From the NCBI GenBank assembly GCA_013396655.1, contig WBMV01005979.1:1233744-1297743 (forward strand): DNA of 64,000 nucleotides. Direction: 5' to 3'. Source of the DNA: Campylorhamphus procurvoides. Lineage: Eukaryota > Chordata > Aves > Passeriformes > Dendrocolaptidae. A program made the translations under genes and the position numbers. Shown in pieces: positions 23,931 through 37,034 of this stretch (positions within the stretch are counted from its first letter, which is position 1; every line of letters begins with the position of its first letter). The notes below the pieces were generated by a model. It did not search any database. It saw nothing but the letters and a program-made list of their open reading frames with translations, and was not told where the DNA came from.

Positions 23931-25589
23931 ATGAGGTGTACCAAAGTCAGCTGTGAGTAGTTTGAAACACTGTGCCTCAATCAACACTGACTAGTGAAGG
24001 ATTTTGCACCTTCAGACAACACACACACACTCAAAACAAACATTAGGTAATGTCTTTTGGAAGTCAGGAAAAAGAATCTGTCAGCTGAGGAAAGACTGTT
24101 ATCCTCTCCCTTCCTAAAACTAGCAGACACTGGGAAGCAAAAGCTCAACAGTGTCTTATGCTGTGGTATGTTTTTTGGGGGTTTTGGTGGAGTGTTTTTG
24201 GTTTTTCTGTGGGGCCTTGGGGTTTTCTGTGTTTTTTTTAAATGAGGTAAATAAGAGCAAACACTCCCCTCCAAAATATGTAGCTCATACTTCTAATTTT
24301 TTTTCTCATTTCTGCATTAGTATATATACCTCATTCTGAGACTTAAAATTATATGAATGCTTTTCTATTAAAAAAAAGTATCTGATTAGTCCTAACAAAT
24401 GCTTTGCTTCTGAGGAGAGTGTTTCTGTTCAAAGCAAATGATCTATTATTTCCCATCAAACACTGTGTATATTTTTGTTTTGGCTCATTAACCTGAGCTG
24501 AGCAAGCTGTAAGTAGAAAGCTCTGTTCTCATTGATTCAATTTCAAATTAAAACAATGGATTCAGCAAAAGAGGCACAATGTTTATCATTAGCAATGAAT
24601 CACTCCAGCCAGTACTTAAAAGACAAATGTTGCTGAAAAAGTCTTATGATAACACAATGTAAATAGACTTTTTTTCACAGGCTTACTTTTAATACCAAAG
24701 GCCAGATGCTGCCTGTTAGAAAAATGTACTTCAGCCAAAACTGTCATCATCTTGTATACGCTATTATGACAGCAGAATTTCTACCAGATTATGCCCTTTG
24801 ATTTTCACATATCTGTGTGTGCAGATCTGGGCGTGGGAAGAACTTACAGATTCACAGTTGGAAAAACCAAACATGGTTAGTTAAAAGCTACTGAAGTTGA
24901 AATTTGATGAAGCTTCTTTTTTCTTAGACAAAAGCCATTGATTTCCAAGGCAAGACTGATAGCTCCGAATGAAGTTTTTTGAGGGAAAAGAGAATAAATA
25001 TGCATATTATTTTTAATCAATTGCATTCTCAAGCTAATCAGGTTTGCCTAGGAAGCCAGAATCTGAAAATGACCCTGAATGCTGTTATATTATCAGGGCA
25101 GAACTCACCCTTGCTGGATAAAAAGCTCAAGACAAATCTCTTATATGTGCGTAGCAACTCAATCTTTATGAATCCTCCAAAAGATCATTTTTTCATACAA
25201 GTTCCCTCTGTATCAGAATATAAATAAAAGTTTGTCAAAAAATTACTTTTATATATCACAAAATAGTTGTACTAGAACATAATGTGAAGGTTTTATTGAC
25301 AATAAAATCTACCACTGTATTTTTCATCACTTCTTACATGCGTAGCACTGCAGATAACCATGAAATAAAGGCCAGAGAAAATATTATCCCATTCTTGTAA
25401 TGCGTATTTTCAGAACTGACTCAGATATTGAGGAAACCAAGGACTGATTCATGTTTGACCATTTTTCACTTAGAATCTGAAGCCAAACAAAACGTCTGCA
25501 AGTCAAATCCTCCCAATATTAAAATCTTCTCAGACTGGTAATTCTGCTGATAATATAGGGAATGAATGGCAATTTTATTGGCCACTTTA
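23931..25589. other. Non-coding sequence with a G/T-rich tract
   Basis: No gene recognised. It contains a short CA run at 24020-24031 and the G/T tract at 24163-24240. The stretch at about 24421-24680 is unique-looking, with many ATTA/TAAT cores and E-box-like words. It could be a regulatory element, but nothing in the sequence alone proves it. Confidence 0.5.
24163..24240. repeat. G/T-rich simple tract
   Basis: Nearly A-free plus strand with G runs of 4-5 and T runs up to 7. Three G-runs of at least four suggest weak quadruplex potential. Confidence 0.85.
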
Positions 25590-26660
25590 GAATCATAGAA
25601 GCATTTAGGTTGGAAAAGACCTTTGAGACCATTGAGTTCAACTGTTAACCCAGAACTACCAAGTCCACCACTAAACCATGCCCCTCAGGGCCACATCCCC
25701 TAGTCCTTTAAATACTTACAAGGTTGATTACTCAAGCGCTATCCTGGGCACCTGTTCCAAAGCTTGACTACTCCTCATAAGACTTGTGCTCTAGACTACT
25801 CACCAGTTCTGTTGCCCTTCTCCTGAACTCCCTCCAGCACTTCAAAGTGTTTCTTTGTAGTGAGGGACGCAAAACTGAACGCAGGCTTTGAGCTGCAGCC
25901 TCACCAGTGCCAAGTACAGGGAGACAATCACTTCCCTGGTCCTTCTTGCCACACTACTGCTGATACAGGCCAGGATGCCATTGGCCTTCTTGGCCACCTA
26001 GGCACACTGCTGGCTCATTTTCAGCCAAATGTTGACCAGCATCCCTGGGTCCTTTTCCGCTAGGCAGCTTTCCAGTCTCTCTGCTCCAAGACTGTAGCAC
26101 TGCAGGGGGTTGTTGTGACCCAGCTGCAGGATCCACTTGGCCTTGTTGACCCTCATCCAACTGGCTTTGGCCGATTGATCCAACCTGTCCAGATCCCTCT
26201 GCAGAGCTATCCTGCCCTCTAAAACAGATCAACATCCTCACCCAGCTTGGTGTCATCTGCAAACTGACTGAATAGGGTGTACTCGATCCCCTCATCCAGG
26301 TCATTAAACAGGACTGGCCCCAATACAGAGCCCTGGGGAACACCACTAGTGAGTGGACACCATCTGGATGTAACTCCATTCTCCACCACTCTCTGGGCCT
26401 GGCCATCCAGCCAGTTTATTATTCAGCAAAGAGCATACCTGCCTAAGCCATGGGATGCCAGTTTCTCCAGGACAGCACTGTGGGAAATGGTGTCAAAGGC
26501 TTTACAAAAGTCTAAGTAGACAACATCCACTAATTCATCTTGTCATAGAAGGAGATCGGGTTGGTCAAGCAATACCTGCTTTTCATAAAACCATGCTGGT
26601 TAGGCCTGATCCCCTGGTTGTAAGACTGAAGCATCTCAGTGTTGGTGGGACTAATGCTTA
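25590..26660 (-). mobile_element. CR1 LINE, 5'-truncated, minus strand, with RT remnant
   Basis: This is the longest younger-type CR1 in the window, about 1.07 kb. The 3' end is at 25590, where the plus strand shows the reverse complement of the terminal octamer (agaatcatagaag), followed by the 3' UTR and then the C-terminal half of ORF2. On the minus strand RT blocks are readable: QHGFMKSRYCLTN near 26560-26600, [11 protein letters not shown] at about 26316-26350 and FADDTKLG at about 26242-26264. Stops and frameshifts break the frame. The 5' side is lost, as is typical for CR1. Confidence 0.95.
25998..26620 (-). pseudogene. CR1 ORF2 reverse transcriptase, broken C-terminal part
   Basis: The pieces, in order on the minus strand, are a QHGF-type block, [11 protein letters not shown], and FADDTKLG with the catalytic Asp pair. 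Beyond a TAG stop shortly after FADDTKLG and a frame change comes the thumb/C-terminal part, ending ...KMSQQCA (frame at 25998-26183). In intact CR1 this protein copies the element's RNA at a nicked target. Here the N-terminal endonuclease and the first RT motifs are missing and at least one stop and two frame changes are present. The 150-codon frame at 25954-26406 is a shadow in the wrong frame. Confidence 0.9.
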
Positions 26661-29600
26661 AAATGCAGGGCTTAGCAAGTAAACACTGAGGTCATGAGAC
26701 AGAAGAAAATTGAAGCTTTCACAATCAAGTCATGGAGAATAACTTCTAAGTAGTCAGCAAGTCTAGAATGCCAGCACACATGGAAATGAGAGAGAATGGG
26801 ACTCTTTTTGTTCATGGTATTTAAAGGGAAAATTATGTGGTTTTAATAGATGGGCATCTTTTCTTTGAGAGCCACCGAGGGAGATGGATAGGATTTACAG
26901 AAAATCAGATATGAAAACTCATTTCACCCCTGTGACAGGCTCTTTTAAGCTAAATGCTATGACCAAAAGGCAGATGTGCAGAGAGGCAGCTCAAATTTGC
27001 AGTCCTACCTCTGAAGTCAGGGCAATCACTCACAGTTCTGAAACATTCACCACAGCACACAAAACATATCAAGTTAACATATCTTTGAAACAGAAGGCAT
27101 CAAAAGCAGGACAAAAATTGTCAGTACAGTAAATTGTGTTTCTTATTTTCTTCCTTCTGAGTTACTCTGAATCCAAGAAGGCAATATCAATATATATTGT
27201 TTTTTAATAACTGTAGCAAAATAGTATCTAGAACAGAGAAAATACAGTTTTCAAAATACCCTGATTCCTGATGAATACGATCGGATGTAGATCCTAGATC
27301 CTTACTCTTTTGAAGGCTGGTTTTGGCCTTTGGGTTCTTAACTTTAATGAAGATACGTTCAGATAGTCAGACCTGCCTAATAATACCCGAATGCACAGCA
27401 CTGACATGACTGGAGGCACACATCAGTCTAATGTCAGTGTTGGCTACAGTAACTTCCACCAGAGGTACCTGTCTTCTACTTTATCACCCAGCCACTTGTT
27501 TTGCTTTTATGCAATTTTACTTCCTTATATCAGGAACATTAGAATAATTCTGCATAATCACAAAAGCAAACATATTCAAAGCAATCAGGAAATCTAATAT
27601 TTAGCGCACTGCTTTAGGGAATAAAAGGAGTCCTGTCAACTCAGGCTGTCCTGAAAATGAGTTCATTAGCAGCCCTATGAGTAAACAAAAAGAACTAGTA
27701 CTCAATGCAATGTTATCTGATGAAAGTAGAAAACACCCCTGAAAAACTGGAAAGATGTGAGCATGGGTTTACTGTGGTTTAGATGATAAACATAGAATGC
27801 ATGAACTATATGAGAAGTCACACAGAGCAAATGAAGACTTTTTGGGTGGCTTAGGCTTTGTTTCTGTAAAGGCACAAGCAATCAGAGTAAAAGATATGCC
27901 TGCAAAGGAAGAATAAACTGCTGAGAGGATGTATCACAGTGCCTGGTAAGAAAGCCTGATGCTGGTATTCCTATTATTCAAACAGAAGGGAGCCATGCAA
28001 AATGCCCCACTTCAGGCACTCATTCAATGGGCCTGGCTCCTCCTGGAACCTCCTTTCAGCCTGTTGTATAAGGGAACAGGGGACTCTGGTAGAACTTGGG
28101 CCAACATTTAGCCTTTAATGGTTGCAAAAGAAGGAACATTCCAAAGGGTTAGGTCTAAGATGCTTCACACAGTAATCACTTGCAAAATCTCGGAGGGATC
28201 AGAGCAGTCAGAAGGTTCTGAAGAAGAACAAACAGCACCTCTGCAGCACTAGGGTCAACCACCAGGGGTTTTTTTCACAGAGAAAACTGAAGTTTCATAT
28301 TGCCCTCCTTAACAACCCCAATACCCCCCAGACTGCACAAATTCTTCTGAGAGAGGATTACATACCAAATCCTGTTAATTCTTCTGATCTTTCTCCTTCA
28401 CTTCTTTTTTCCCCCCAGGCCATGAAAACCTTGTTGCAGGTCAGTCCCAATGTTCCCAAAGCAGCACAGAGAACTTATTCTACTGAGGTTCTCTGTTCCC
28501 TTAAAACTGTAAGACATTGCATATGCTCAATAATCAGGGGCAGGGGAAATAATAATCCCAGGCTGGGTACATTGTGCTCTCCTGCTCACAACTGGAAAGT
28601 CCACTTGAGAAACTTAACTGAAACACTTCAGTTGAAAGGGTGAAAAAGCACTAAGGACTTACAGGCTGTTCTGAGGAGAAATGTATCCATGTCTGAGCTA
28701 CTGAAAACAAACTTCGACACAAAAAAGATCTTAGTTTGTAAATGTTTTTATATCAGCCAAAGAAAGAACTTTGAAATAAGGCGAAACAAACACAACTAAT
28801 TTGGCGTGTTTAATCAGTTCAGTAGGTTGTTTGCAACGTTATCACTCTACGACAAATGCCAGCCCTTTAGAGCTTGACATGGCAACCTGGGAACTGCAAC
28901 TGCATTACACGATCAAGAGTGCTGTCCCAGTTACCAAGCACAACCCTCAACATTTGTGCAAATGCCCCACTGCATTATGAATAACTTGAATGTGCCACCA
29001 ACTATAGTGAACAGATAACCTGAATCCATGTCAGAGTAACTAATACCTTTTTGTTGATTTCCAGGAAAGAAACATTTTTCCTTTGAAAATTATTTCTACA
29101 GAATGACAAACAGAAGAAATAGGACAGCAGACATTTGGATGCTTCTGATAAGCAGCATTTAAAAGTATCAATGGATGGTGTTTGATTCCTAGGCTGATTT
29201 TAAGCAATGTAAATTTGATTTTTTCTTTGTTAATTACAGTACAGGAATATATGCAGTTCCTTCTACAAGCAAGTCTCTTTTGTCACTAAAGGCCTTCTTT
29301 TGCTTTTATTTGTGATTATCAGAAAGTCTTTGTATTTATTGAGACTCTAATGGCAATTTCAGCAATAGTATTTCCATTTACTGCAATATGTTTTTCAGAG
29401 GAAAAAAAAACACACAAAAACAACCAGGGAATGTTATGAAACAAAACTATCACCATGTTTCTGAAGGACTTAAAAAGTCTTAAAAAATTAGATGATCTAG
29501 TTCACGTTTCTTCATTTCAATTTGGTTTGAAGGTAGAGAGACTTTGCTAACCTCCCTCCCTTGCCCACATTATTATAATTGCAATCAAATACTTGGAAAT

Positions 29601-32600
29601 GAGTGGTTACATTCATAGTCCAGTTCCATATGCACCTAGGAATCACACATGGGTGCAAGTGAAAAGTACCCACTTTGATCATGCTTAGGTTCCCTACAGC
29701 AACAAATCGTGCACTAACAAACTCCCAGCTGGGAAAGGAGCCTTGGTCATCATCAATTTTTCCTGTTGATTTAAAATGAAACAGTTTCCTTTAGCTGTTA
29801 TCAGATTAGACTACAAACTCCTCTGCCAATGTATTTTTGCCATCTCAATATTAAGGTCTTTATGCTTCCTTTGTGACAGGACTAGCTGCAACCCAGCAGG
29901 GATTATTAACCTGGGCTGCACACTGGGCTTGGATATGATGCCTCTGCACCTCCTGAGTGAAAGGTTTGCTTATCTACTGAACACGCTGCATGCAAAGGCG
30001 AGGCACTTGGAGCTGGGATCTAAGAAACTGAGCAGGAGAGTTTCAACAGAGAAAACAAATATTCTGTGGTGAGTCTCTGACAGTGACGTGGCACAGCCAT
30101 CACTGGTGTCAGTAAGCCACAGCAGAGACTTCGCTCCAAGAAATCTGCACCTCTTGCCAATGTCCCAGCCACTGTGCTATTAGATTTTCTCCTCTCCTTC
30201 CGCCCAGAACTATCAAAGGATAGGTTTCATCCATATGACAAGCAGAGTATTTTCTTGGGCTTGGGTATTGAATTTGTGAGAAAAGTTATTTCCTACATGT
30301 TTCTTTCCCATCTTCCTTTCTGGCACCAAGTTCAGCACTGGCAAAGTCTTCTAACTGACACGGACAAATATGGAAAACATTTTCTTTGAAGAGTAAATCA
30401 AGTTTTAGAAGTATCTGATAAGAAACAGAGATGCAACCAACACCAGCTGCACTTTACCGATTCCATTCTTTAAAACAACTAAAAGGCAGCTCCAAACTAC
30501 TTCTCAATGCTAACACAAAAAACAGGTACAAACTTTCAAAAGAAGCAATCATTTCCTGGATTACCTTCTGAAAAAGCCAGAAGCACTGCAGAGAACAAAT
30601 ACCACAATACTTCAGCCTGAGCAGAGACCTGATACACAACAGCACTAGTGCTGACAGGCATCAACCAAGGCCAACAACGAAAAAAATTCTCATCAATCTG
30701 CAAAAATAGTCAAAAGCTATCAAGCACATAGATATTTTACATTAAAACAACATCACTACCAGTTTTCTCTAATTTCTGTATACTTTTGTGTAACTGGTAT
30801 TTGCAAATCTTTCTGCTCACAACACTACAAGCTTTAGATAATGCATAGAAACTGACTGGAAGGATCACATGGATTTTTATACAGTTCAACCTGCAGTAGA
30901 GATGCTGGATATGGGCCCCCGGGAGAATTCACTTAGTTACACTCCAGACAGCTTCGTTTCCTCAGGGTAACTCCCAAGTTTAAGAAAAGAGACTTGAGGG
31001 CAAAGACTGGATTCATTGCCCTGGCAGCTGCTGCAGCAGCTTAACCTGGAGCCTTCTTGCAATCCCTCAAGCCTATCACATCACTGAGTACCTACAACTG
31101 TGCTGCTCCACAGTGATACCAAAGCTGTCACACAACGAGCACATAACAACAGTGTTGTGAAGAAGCAGTTACTCCCAGGCAAGCAGGAACTAACCATTCT
31201 TCTACACAAGTTCAATACACCTGCCCTGTCAAGACCTGTAAGTCCAACGTCTCCAAAAACACTGTGGATATGCATTGGGTTTATGAAGTGGCAGGAAAGT
31301 CACACAGCTCTCCTCTAACACTAAAAGGATCTAAACTACCAACCAAATATTGTGAATGGTCATAATAAATAGTTGATTTGGGAAACAGCATTTTCGTTAG
31401 TTAAATCCCTTTACTTGTCACATTTGAGATTTACTACTTTTGTCTTGAAAGGATTGAGACTGTCCAGGAACTCAGGAGACCAGATCATCCATTGTACAGT
31501 TTTGACCAGTGCAGCTAAACTTCTGTTGTGTTCCTCATCTCTAAGGTGCCGAAGATGATGAATAACACCTAAATGTCTACCACACTTACAAAAGAGATAG
31601 AAAATATAGTTTTGATAAATTTATAACTGGAGAAATACAATATAACCTGGAAGAAAAAGGTCTAAAGTAAGTTCTAAATTGCAAATGCTCCATGTTTTGC
31701 ATGTCTATCTGGAAATTTTTCTGACACCAGAACTGAACTTGGTCATCATTTTCTTTATGAACACTGCAGGAAAGAAAAATATTGCAATACATTAGCTTTG
31801 TGCCTAGTATCACAGTGAGGATTACTAAGTTGTTCTACAGTAGTTAATAAGCAGGTATTTGCTACTGCTTCAGAGTGAAGCTACAGTAAATTCTAGGATA
31901 ACACATAAGACACCTTTTATTACCTCCTCATAAATGCCAGACACACTGGAACAGTCAAATCTCACCTCCACTACTCTAATGACACAAAGCTAGTTCCACA
32001 AATTCCTTATTAAAGGATGCACTGATGTGGTTCTGGTGCATGTCATAATAAATATGCTGCCTTGTTTAATTCTGGTATCTCACAGGAGAAGCCAGATCAT
32101 TGAATAATCAGATTTAGCTATCAGCACAGCAGGAGATCTCTGTTTTAAACCCATTTAAGGACTGCAGCTACCATATGCCAGCTGACAAAATCAAGCAACA
32201 TAATTGACTCAAACGCTATCCTCTTCTGTTCGGCTGTTTATTGCAGGACAATCCATGAAGTTGCCCTACAAGAACAGCCACAGCTCCTTTTGTCAGAGTT
32301 CACTACACTGACAGGCTCATTAAAATGCCTTTAGACAAAATTGCATGGATAAGTGAAGCTTAACTATTTAACAGTTAGACAATTTAAACATGTTTGCAGA
32401 GAGATAAGTTTAGGAAAAGGAGGAATGAGAGGAAACTGTTTAGCATACAACAATTTCTGGTTCTTTTTGCCAAGAGACTCTGTGTGAGTTTCTCCCTTGC
32501 ATGTTCACTTCATTCCCTTTACTAAAATAGGGGTTCTAGTCTTCTGTTCATTGCCTCTAGTTCCCTGCAACAAAGGCAATTTACCAGGAATGAGTAAATG

Positions 32601-34954
32601 CAGAGTCTGCTGCCAGGAGTGGTCAGAACCTGTGCTGTTGTGGCTAGAGAACAGCCTCCAGCTGGCTTAAGGCTAGCTCAGTATGCATAAGGAACTGCAG
32701 CCACAGTTCTGACTGCATTGCAGACATGCCAGGAGCTTTCATCAGTACAACCCGCTGGAAATTTACAGAGAAATACTGGAGAGAACACAAGCACTGCTGT
32801 GACCACCACCACTTCTGAGCTTTTCAGTCTGTGGATTTCAGTAGGACAATCAGAAACCTCTAAATTACTCAACAAATCTTTCACAGCAAAGGTATTCCCT
32901 AAACTCCTCTATGCCTTTTGACAAGCAATTACAGCCTCTCACTGCACTGCTCAGGTTTGAAACTGGCAGACATAAGAAGGGGTAAAGAGGAAACAGATTT
33001 GCTTTTCGCAGTTTTGTTTTTGTTTGGGTATGTTTCAGGTTTTTTTGGGGTTTGTTTTGATTTTTTGGTTGGTTGGTTGTTGTTTTGTTTGGCTGGTTGG
33101 TTTGTTTGGGTTTTTTTTTTATTTTTTAAATATGGCCATCCAGCATTTTGCACCAATTAGTGTGCTTTCATGGTAATCTCCAAATCCAATGCTCTGCATT
33201 TCTACAGGTATTTTAAGATTGTTTTGCATAGTGCAAGTACAAATTATTCACTTTTACAGGATAACAGAAAATTCTCTCTTCTGCAGGGAATCAGACTGAA
33301 ACAGAGAGCTCAAAATATATAGTTCAAGACAGTCACCTTCCAAAAATATATGGCCTACACCCTTCAGCACACAGTATGCCTCTTCAAATGTTATCCATTT
33401 CTCTATACAAAAAAACAGACCAGGACTTCTTTCCAGTTATACTGCAGTTACATCAGCTGAAGAAAGATCAGAATAAGACCTTGCTCACCTATGAGTTCAC
33501 ATTCATCACTGTAATCATCTTTTTATCAGCTTTTTTTTCATATAACTAAATTAATTTCCTTACAGCACAGTAATGAAATATTATTTATGGCATGAATGCA
33601 AAGAACAAAATACTATCATGCTAAATTCATCTTCTGCATGTGGTGAACATTCTGGTTTTAATATGGCCACTGAGATAGTTTAACTGATGTATACCACCAG
33701 TTATCATGGAAGACTATAATAAGCAATAAAGTACAAGTAATTCTCCTTGACTATATTAAGGCAATAGTTTCTTAAGTATCTTCTGACACTAAAATCAAAC
33801 AATGAGAATGTAAATGATTGAATATTAAACCAATCAAATTCATCTTACTGCTGACTGAAATGGATCCATGTTGCATCCCATACAAGTACAACCATGAGTT
33901 TAAAAAAAGCCCAAAACCTTACAAGCACTAGACTGCATCAAACTAAATACTGGTAATAGCAAGCATGATTAAAATGAACACACCCCTTTGCTGGTTTTGT
34001 GTGCATTCTTAACATGTGATATGTGAGACTAGAAAGCTGTATGAGATAAACAATACACAACTGCATAACTAAAAAGACTTCCTGTGCTAATACAGGGAGG
34101 CTAAATGGACTTATGCAGACAATGAATGGCCTTTCTCGATTTTTAAGTACTAGATTTTGCCATCTCAGTAAGAACATTTTCTGAATAAGGACTTCTCCCC
34201 CAGCCTCTGACCCCTTTTTAATGCAGTTTTATGAAGATTATATTAAAAGGACAAATAAAACTCATGATTATGTAACCAGATTTACTGTAACTGACACTAA
34301 ACAGTAGCACAGGCAGTACAGTAATGTGAACAAGAACTGCAGACACACACTGCCACAGCCATGGGCCGTGTCATGGAAGTTTTCTAGAACTTTGCTCATT
34401 CTTTCTGCTCTTGCATTTAGCTTGTCTCCAACCTTTCAAACGTCTTTTCTGAAGCCTGAAGCCCCATGCAGCACACATTTCATTTCACTGCTTACTTGGT
34501 TTCTTCTGAGCCAGACCAGTACTGCATATAACCACTCCGCTTATAAAGCCAGTGGCAATGTTTTCCAACAAGATGTCGTTCCCAGTTAGTGTTCAGCTGG
34601 AATCAACTACAACTTCAAAATTCTTTTATTCAAACCTGCTTAGCTAGCAACCATTTCCCATGTGATAGGTGACTGTCTTTCCAGCTTCATGCTTACCTTT
34701 TGCAATGTTACAAGAAGAAAACCTCGATTTTCTTCTGTTCTCTAATACAGCTTTCAGATCTAATACAATTTGCTGAACAGATCTTAATTGGTATTTTTTC
34801 TTGTTCACAGCATTAGTATCAATTAGTAGCAGATTTTGGAGAGGTTACTACAAAATCAGAAATTCTCTGCAGCCAAAAACAAACTACCCTAACTGTACAC
34901 TAAATTTGGCTCTTTATCTACTTTGTACAAAACTTCGACTAGTTAGTATTTTTA
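26661..34954. other. AT-rich non-coding stretch without recognised genes
   Basis: About 8.3 kb. No exon or RNA gene is recognised. Frames up to 98 codons (29776-30072) lack family motifs. Simple sequence includes an A/C tract near 29401-29425 and a long G/T tract at 33003-33126. A slightly GC-richer stretch lies near 30900-31320 with no identity I can assign. Confidence 0.55.
33003..33126. repeat. Long G/T-rich simple tract
   Basis: About 124 bp almost free of C and poor in A on the plus strand. It is built of TTTG, GGTT and T-run words, with three tandem GGTT units at about 33067-33079. Open frames across it on both strands (32918-33160 and 32929-33156) are low-complexity artefacts. Confidence 0.95.
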
Positions 34955-35345
34955 CACCCTGTTCATAGGAGCATTAGAAAAGGGTCAAAAGCTTTCCTAC
35001 AGTCAAGATATATCAAATTTATTGCTCCCATATCCAGCAGGCATGTTGCCCTGTCATGGAAGGCAAACTGATTCAAAGTGACTTGTCTTTGCCCAGTCTC
35101 TTTGTTGTTGCGTATTGCACCTCACTTTCTTTCAAATGCCTGCAAATTGTTTTTTTCAGTATTTTTCTAGAATTAATCTGCCTGGCCTGTGGTTCTATAT
35201 TTTCAACTCCTGATCCCTTTAGAAATAGGGACTAGGTCGGTCTTTCTTTGGTTTTCCAGGATTTCAGTTATCTTCTGTTCATTCTCAAATAAGGTCCCTA
35301 ATAGCATCAACCCATTTTAGTCATTTGCCTAAACTTTCTATCCGC
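34955..35345 (-). mobile_element. Old CR1/L3-like LINE reverse transcriptase remnant, minus strand
   Basis: On the minus strand, 35019-34981 reads NLIYLDCRKAFDP. This matches RT motif A of CR1-type LINEs (pattern YLDFSKAFDxV, with the catalytic Asp kept). Just before it lies NQFAFHDRATC, corresponding to the QHGFxxxxSC block. Further upstream, at about 35130-35260, nucleotide similarity to the NYRPISL...GKILE zone is recognisable but full of stops. The element is much more decayed than the CR1 copies with octamer tails. Both ends are uncertain, and the 5' (endonuclease) side might continue to higher coordinates. Confidence 0.65.
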
Positions 35346-36339
35346 TGTAAGAGTATTTTCGAAAGGACCCCAAGCTTTAGCCTCTGCATATGTACGCTAG
35401 GCTGTGTCCCAACATCTTAGCCCTTGTGCTTGTCCGCTCACAGCTAATCCTGATCAGTAAAGTAAAAATCGTGCTTACAACCTCTTTAGCAACATATGTT
35501 GTTAACTTTCTCATCTTTCTCCTAACAGACAAGTTCTTTCTTTAGTGATTTTCCTTGCTACTAACATCTTTACAGAATGTTTTCTTGCTGCAGCTTTGCC
35601 AGTCCTTTCTTGTTTTGTACCAAGACCTTCTAAGAATGTCTCTACACATGAGTATTATTCTTTTTTAAGAAATGTTCAAAAGCTGACCTAGTACCCCTTT
35701 TTTGCATGGCTCCTTCAGTTTCTAACTAATGAAAAATTTGTAATTAGGCAGCAGCAATTATGGCTATCTATTCTTCCCAAAGAAACAGCCTGTACTTGTG
35801 TCCTTACAGCATGTCTTCAAGAAACCACTAAATATTCTGTCCTCAGACATTGAAAAATTCTTTGATTTTCTGAAGTATTCTTTCCAGGCCATTGCTTAAT
35901 AGCTACTTTCATCTAATTTACCACTCTTCTCCATCCCTCCCTTTCTTTTAGTCAGAAGCAAATACAGAAGACATTCAGCATGAGTTGCTTTCAGCTTTAC
36001 TCATCAAAAGGAATGATGGAATTTTTTTACACTGTGCATGTTAAAATACTATTTTCTGGAATTTGCCAGAGGAGTTGAAGTCCCTCTGAATACTGTACCC
36101 TGTACTTGGGAAGACAGATAAATAAGAAACAGCCTACTTGAGGAATCTAAAGAGAAATACCATCACTTTTTTTTTTTCTTCATTGTACCTTTAGAGGCTT
36201 GTCAACACTGCTGTGGGATTAAGAAAATATATCTTTAACACACAAAGACTTTCTCCTTTTCGCTGTCCTTGGTTTTCCTTTAGTAAACTATTTAGTCAAC
36301 ATTTCAGTCATAAAAATTACTGCACTTAACTGAGTGGCC
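35346..36339. other. Non-coding; may continue the old minus-strand LINE
   Basis: No gene recognised. If the LINE remnant at 34955-35345 extends upstream, its endonuclease coding part would lie here on the minus strand, but I could not identify any motif with confidence. Confidence 0.35.
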
Positions 36340-36857
36340 AACAGGCAGTTCTTCCCCTCTGCTCTCATGGGACCCCACCTAGAGTACTGCATCCAGATCT
36401 GGAGTCCCCAGCACAGGAAGAGCATGAATATCTTAGAGTAGGTCCAAAGAAGGGCCACAAAAATTATCAGGGGGATGGAACAACTCTCCTGTAGAGAAAG
36501 ACTGAACCTGGAGAAGAGACAGCTCCAGCAACAGCTCACTGCAGCTTCTTAATATGTAAAGGGAGCAAATATTAAAGAAGAAGAGAGACCTTTTCCACAG
36601 CCTGTAATGATAGGAGAACAGGAAACAGCTGTTTAGATTGGTCACAAGGAAAACATTTTCTTACAATGTGGCTGGTGAAGCACTGGAACAGGTTGCCCAG
36701 AGTAGCTGTGGATGCCCCATCTCTGGAAGTGTTCAAGGCCAGGTTGGATGGGGCCCTGAGCAACTTGGTCTAGTGAACGATGTCACTGCCATGGCATGGG
36801 GGATAGACTAGATGAATTTTAAAGGCCTTTTTCAAGCCCCAAAATTCTATGATTATG
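36340..36857 (+). mobile_element. CR1 LINE 3' end, plus strand
   Basis: It begins within the RT C-terminal coding zone (block 'gggaccccacctagagtact' at 36369-36388). It continues through 'cactggaacaggttgcccag' at 36679-36698 and 'gatgccccatctctggaag' at 36711-36729. It ends with the 3' UTR and a decayed octamer tail (attctatgattatg) at 36844-36857. The coding part is broken by indels. It belongs to a different CR1 subfamily from the copies at 7608 and 56673, judged by its 3' UTR. Confidence 0.92.
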
Positions 36858-37034
36858 CTAAATCAAGTACAACTTTGATTTACAAGTATATTCAGTTCCT
36901 CTTATTTCAAACAGACAAACCTATCATCTCCACAATTTAAGCAGCATCCTCATGTCCTAGATTCTAGGCTGATACAGGAAGATGTTTGGTCTTTAGTACC
37001 ACCTAATATGAATAGCAACACTTACTGTGATATG
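36858..37034. other. Short non-coding linker between LINE pieces
   Basis: No recognisable feature between the CR1 tail and the start of the recognisable old LINE remnant. Confidence 0.4.

Noticed and set aside
25954..26406. 150-codon minus-strand frame
   Set aside because: It is a shadow in a wrong frame of the CR1 reverse transcriptase. The RT boxes PQGSVLGP and FADD read in another frame.
29776..30072. 98-codon frame ending near a GTGAGT donor-like word
   Set aside because: No acceptor of quality upstream, no family resemblance, and donor words are common by chance.
32918..33160. Hydrophobic frame resembling membrane segments (Phe/Leu/Val/Gly)
   Set aside because: It is the translation of a G/T-rich tract, which gives Phe, Val, Gly, Leu and Trp by composition.
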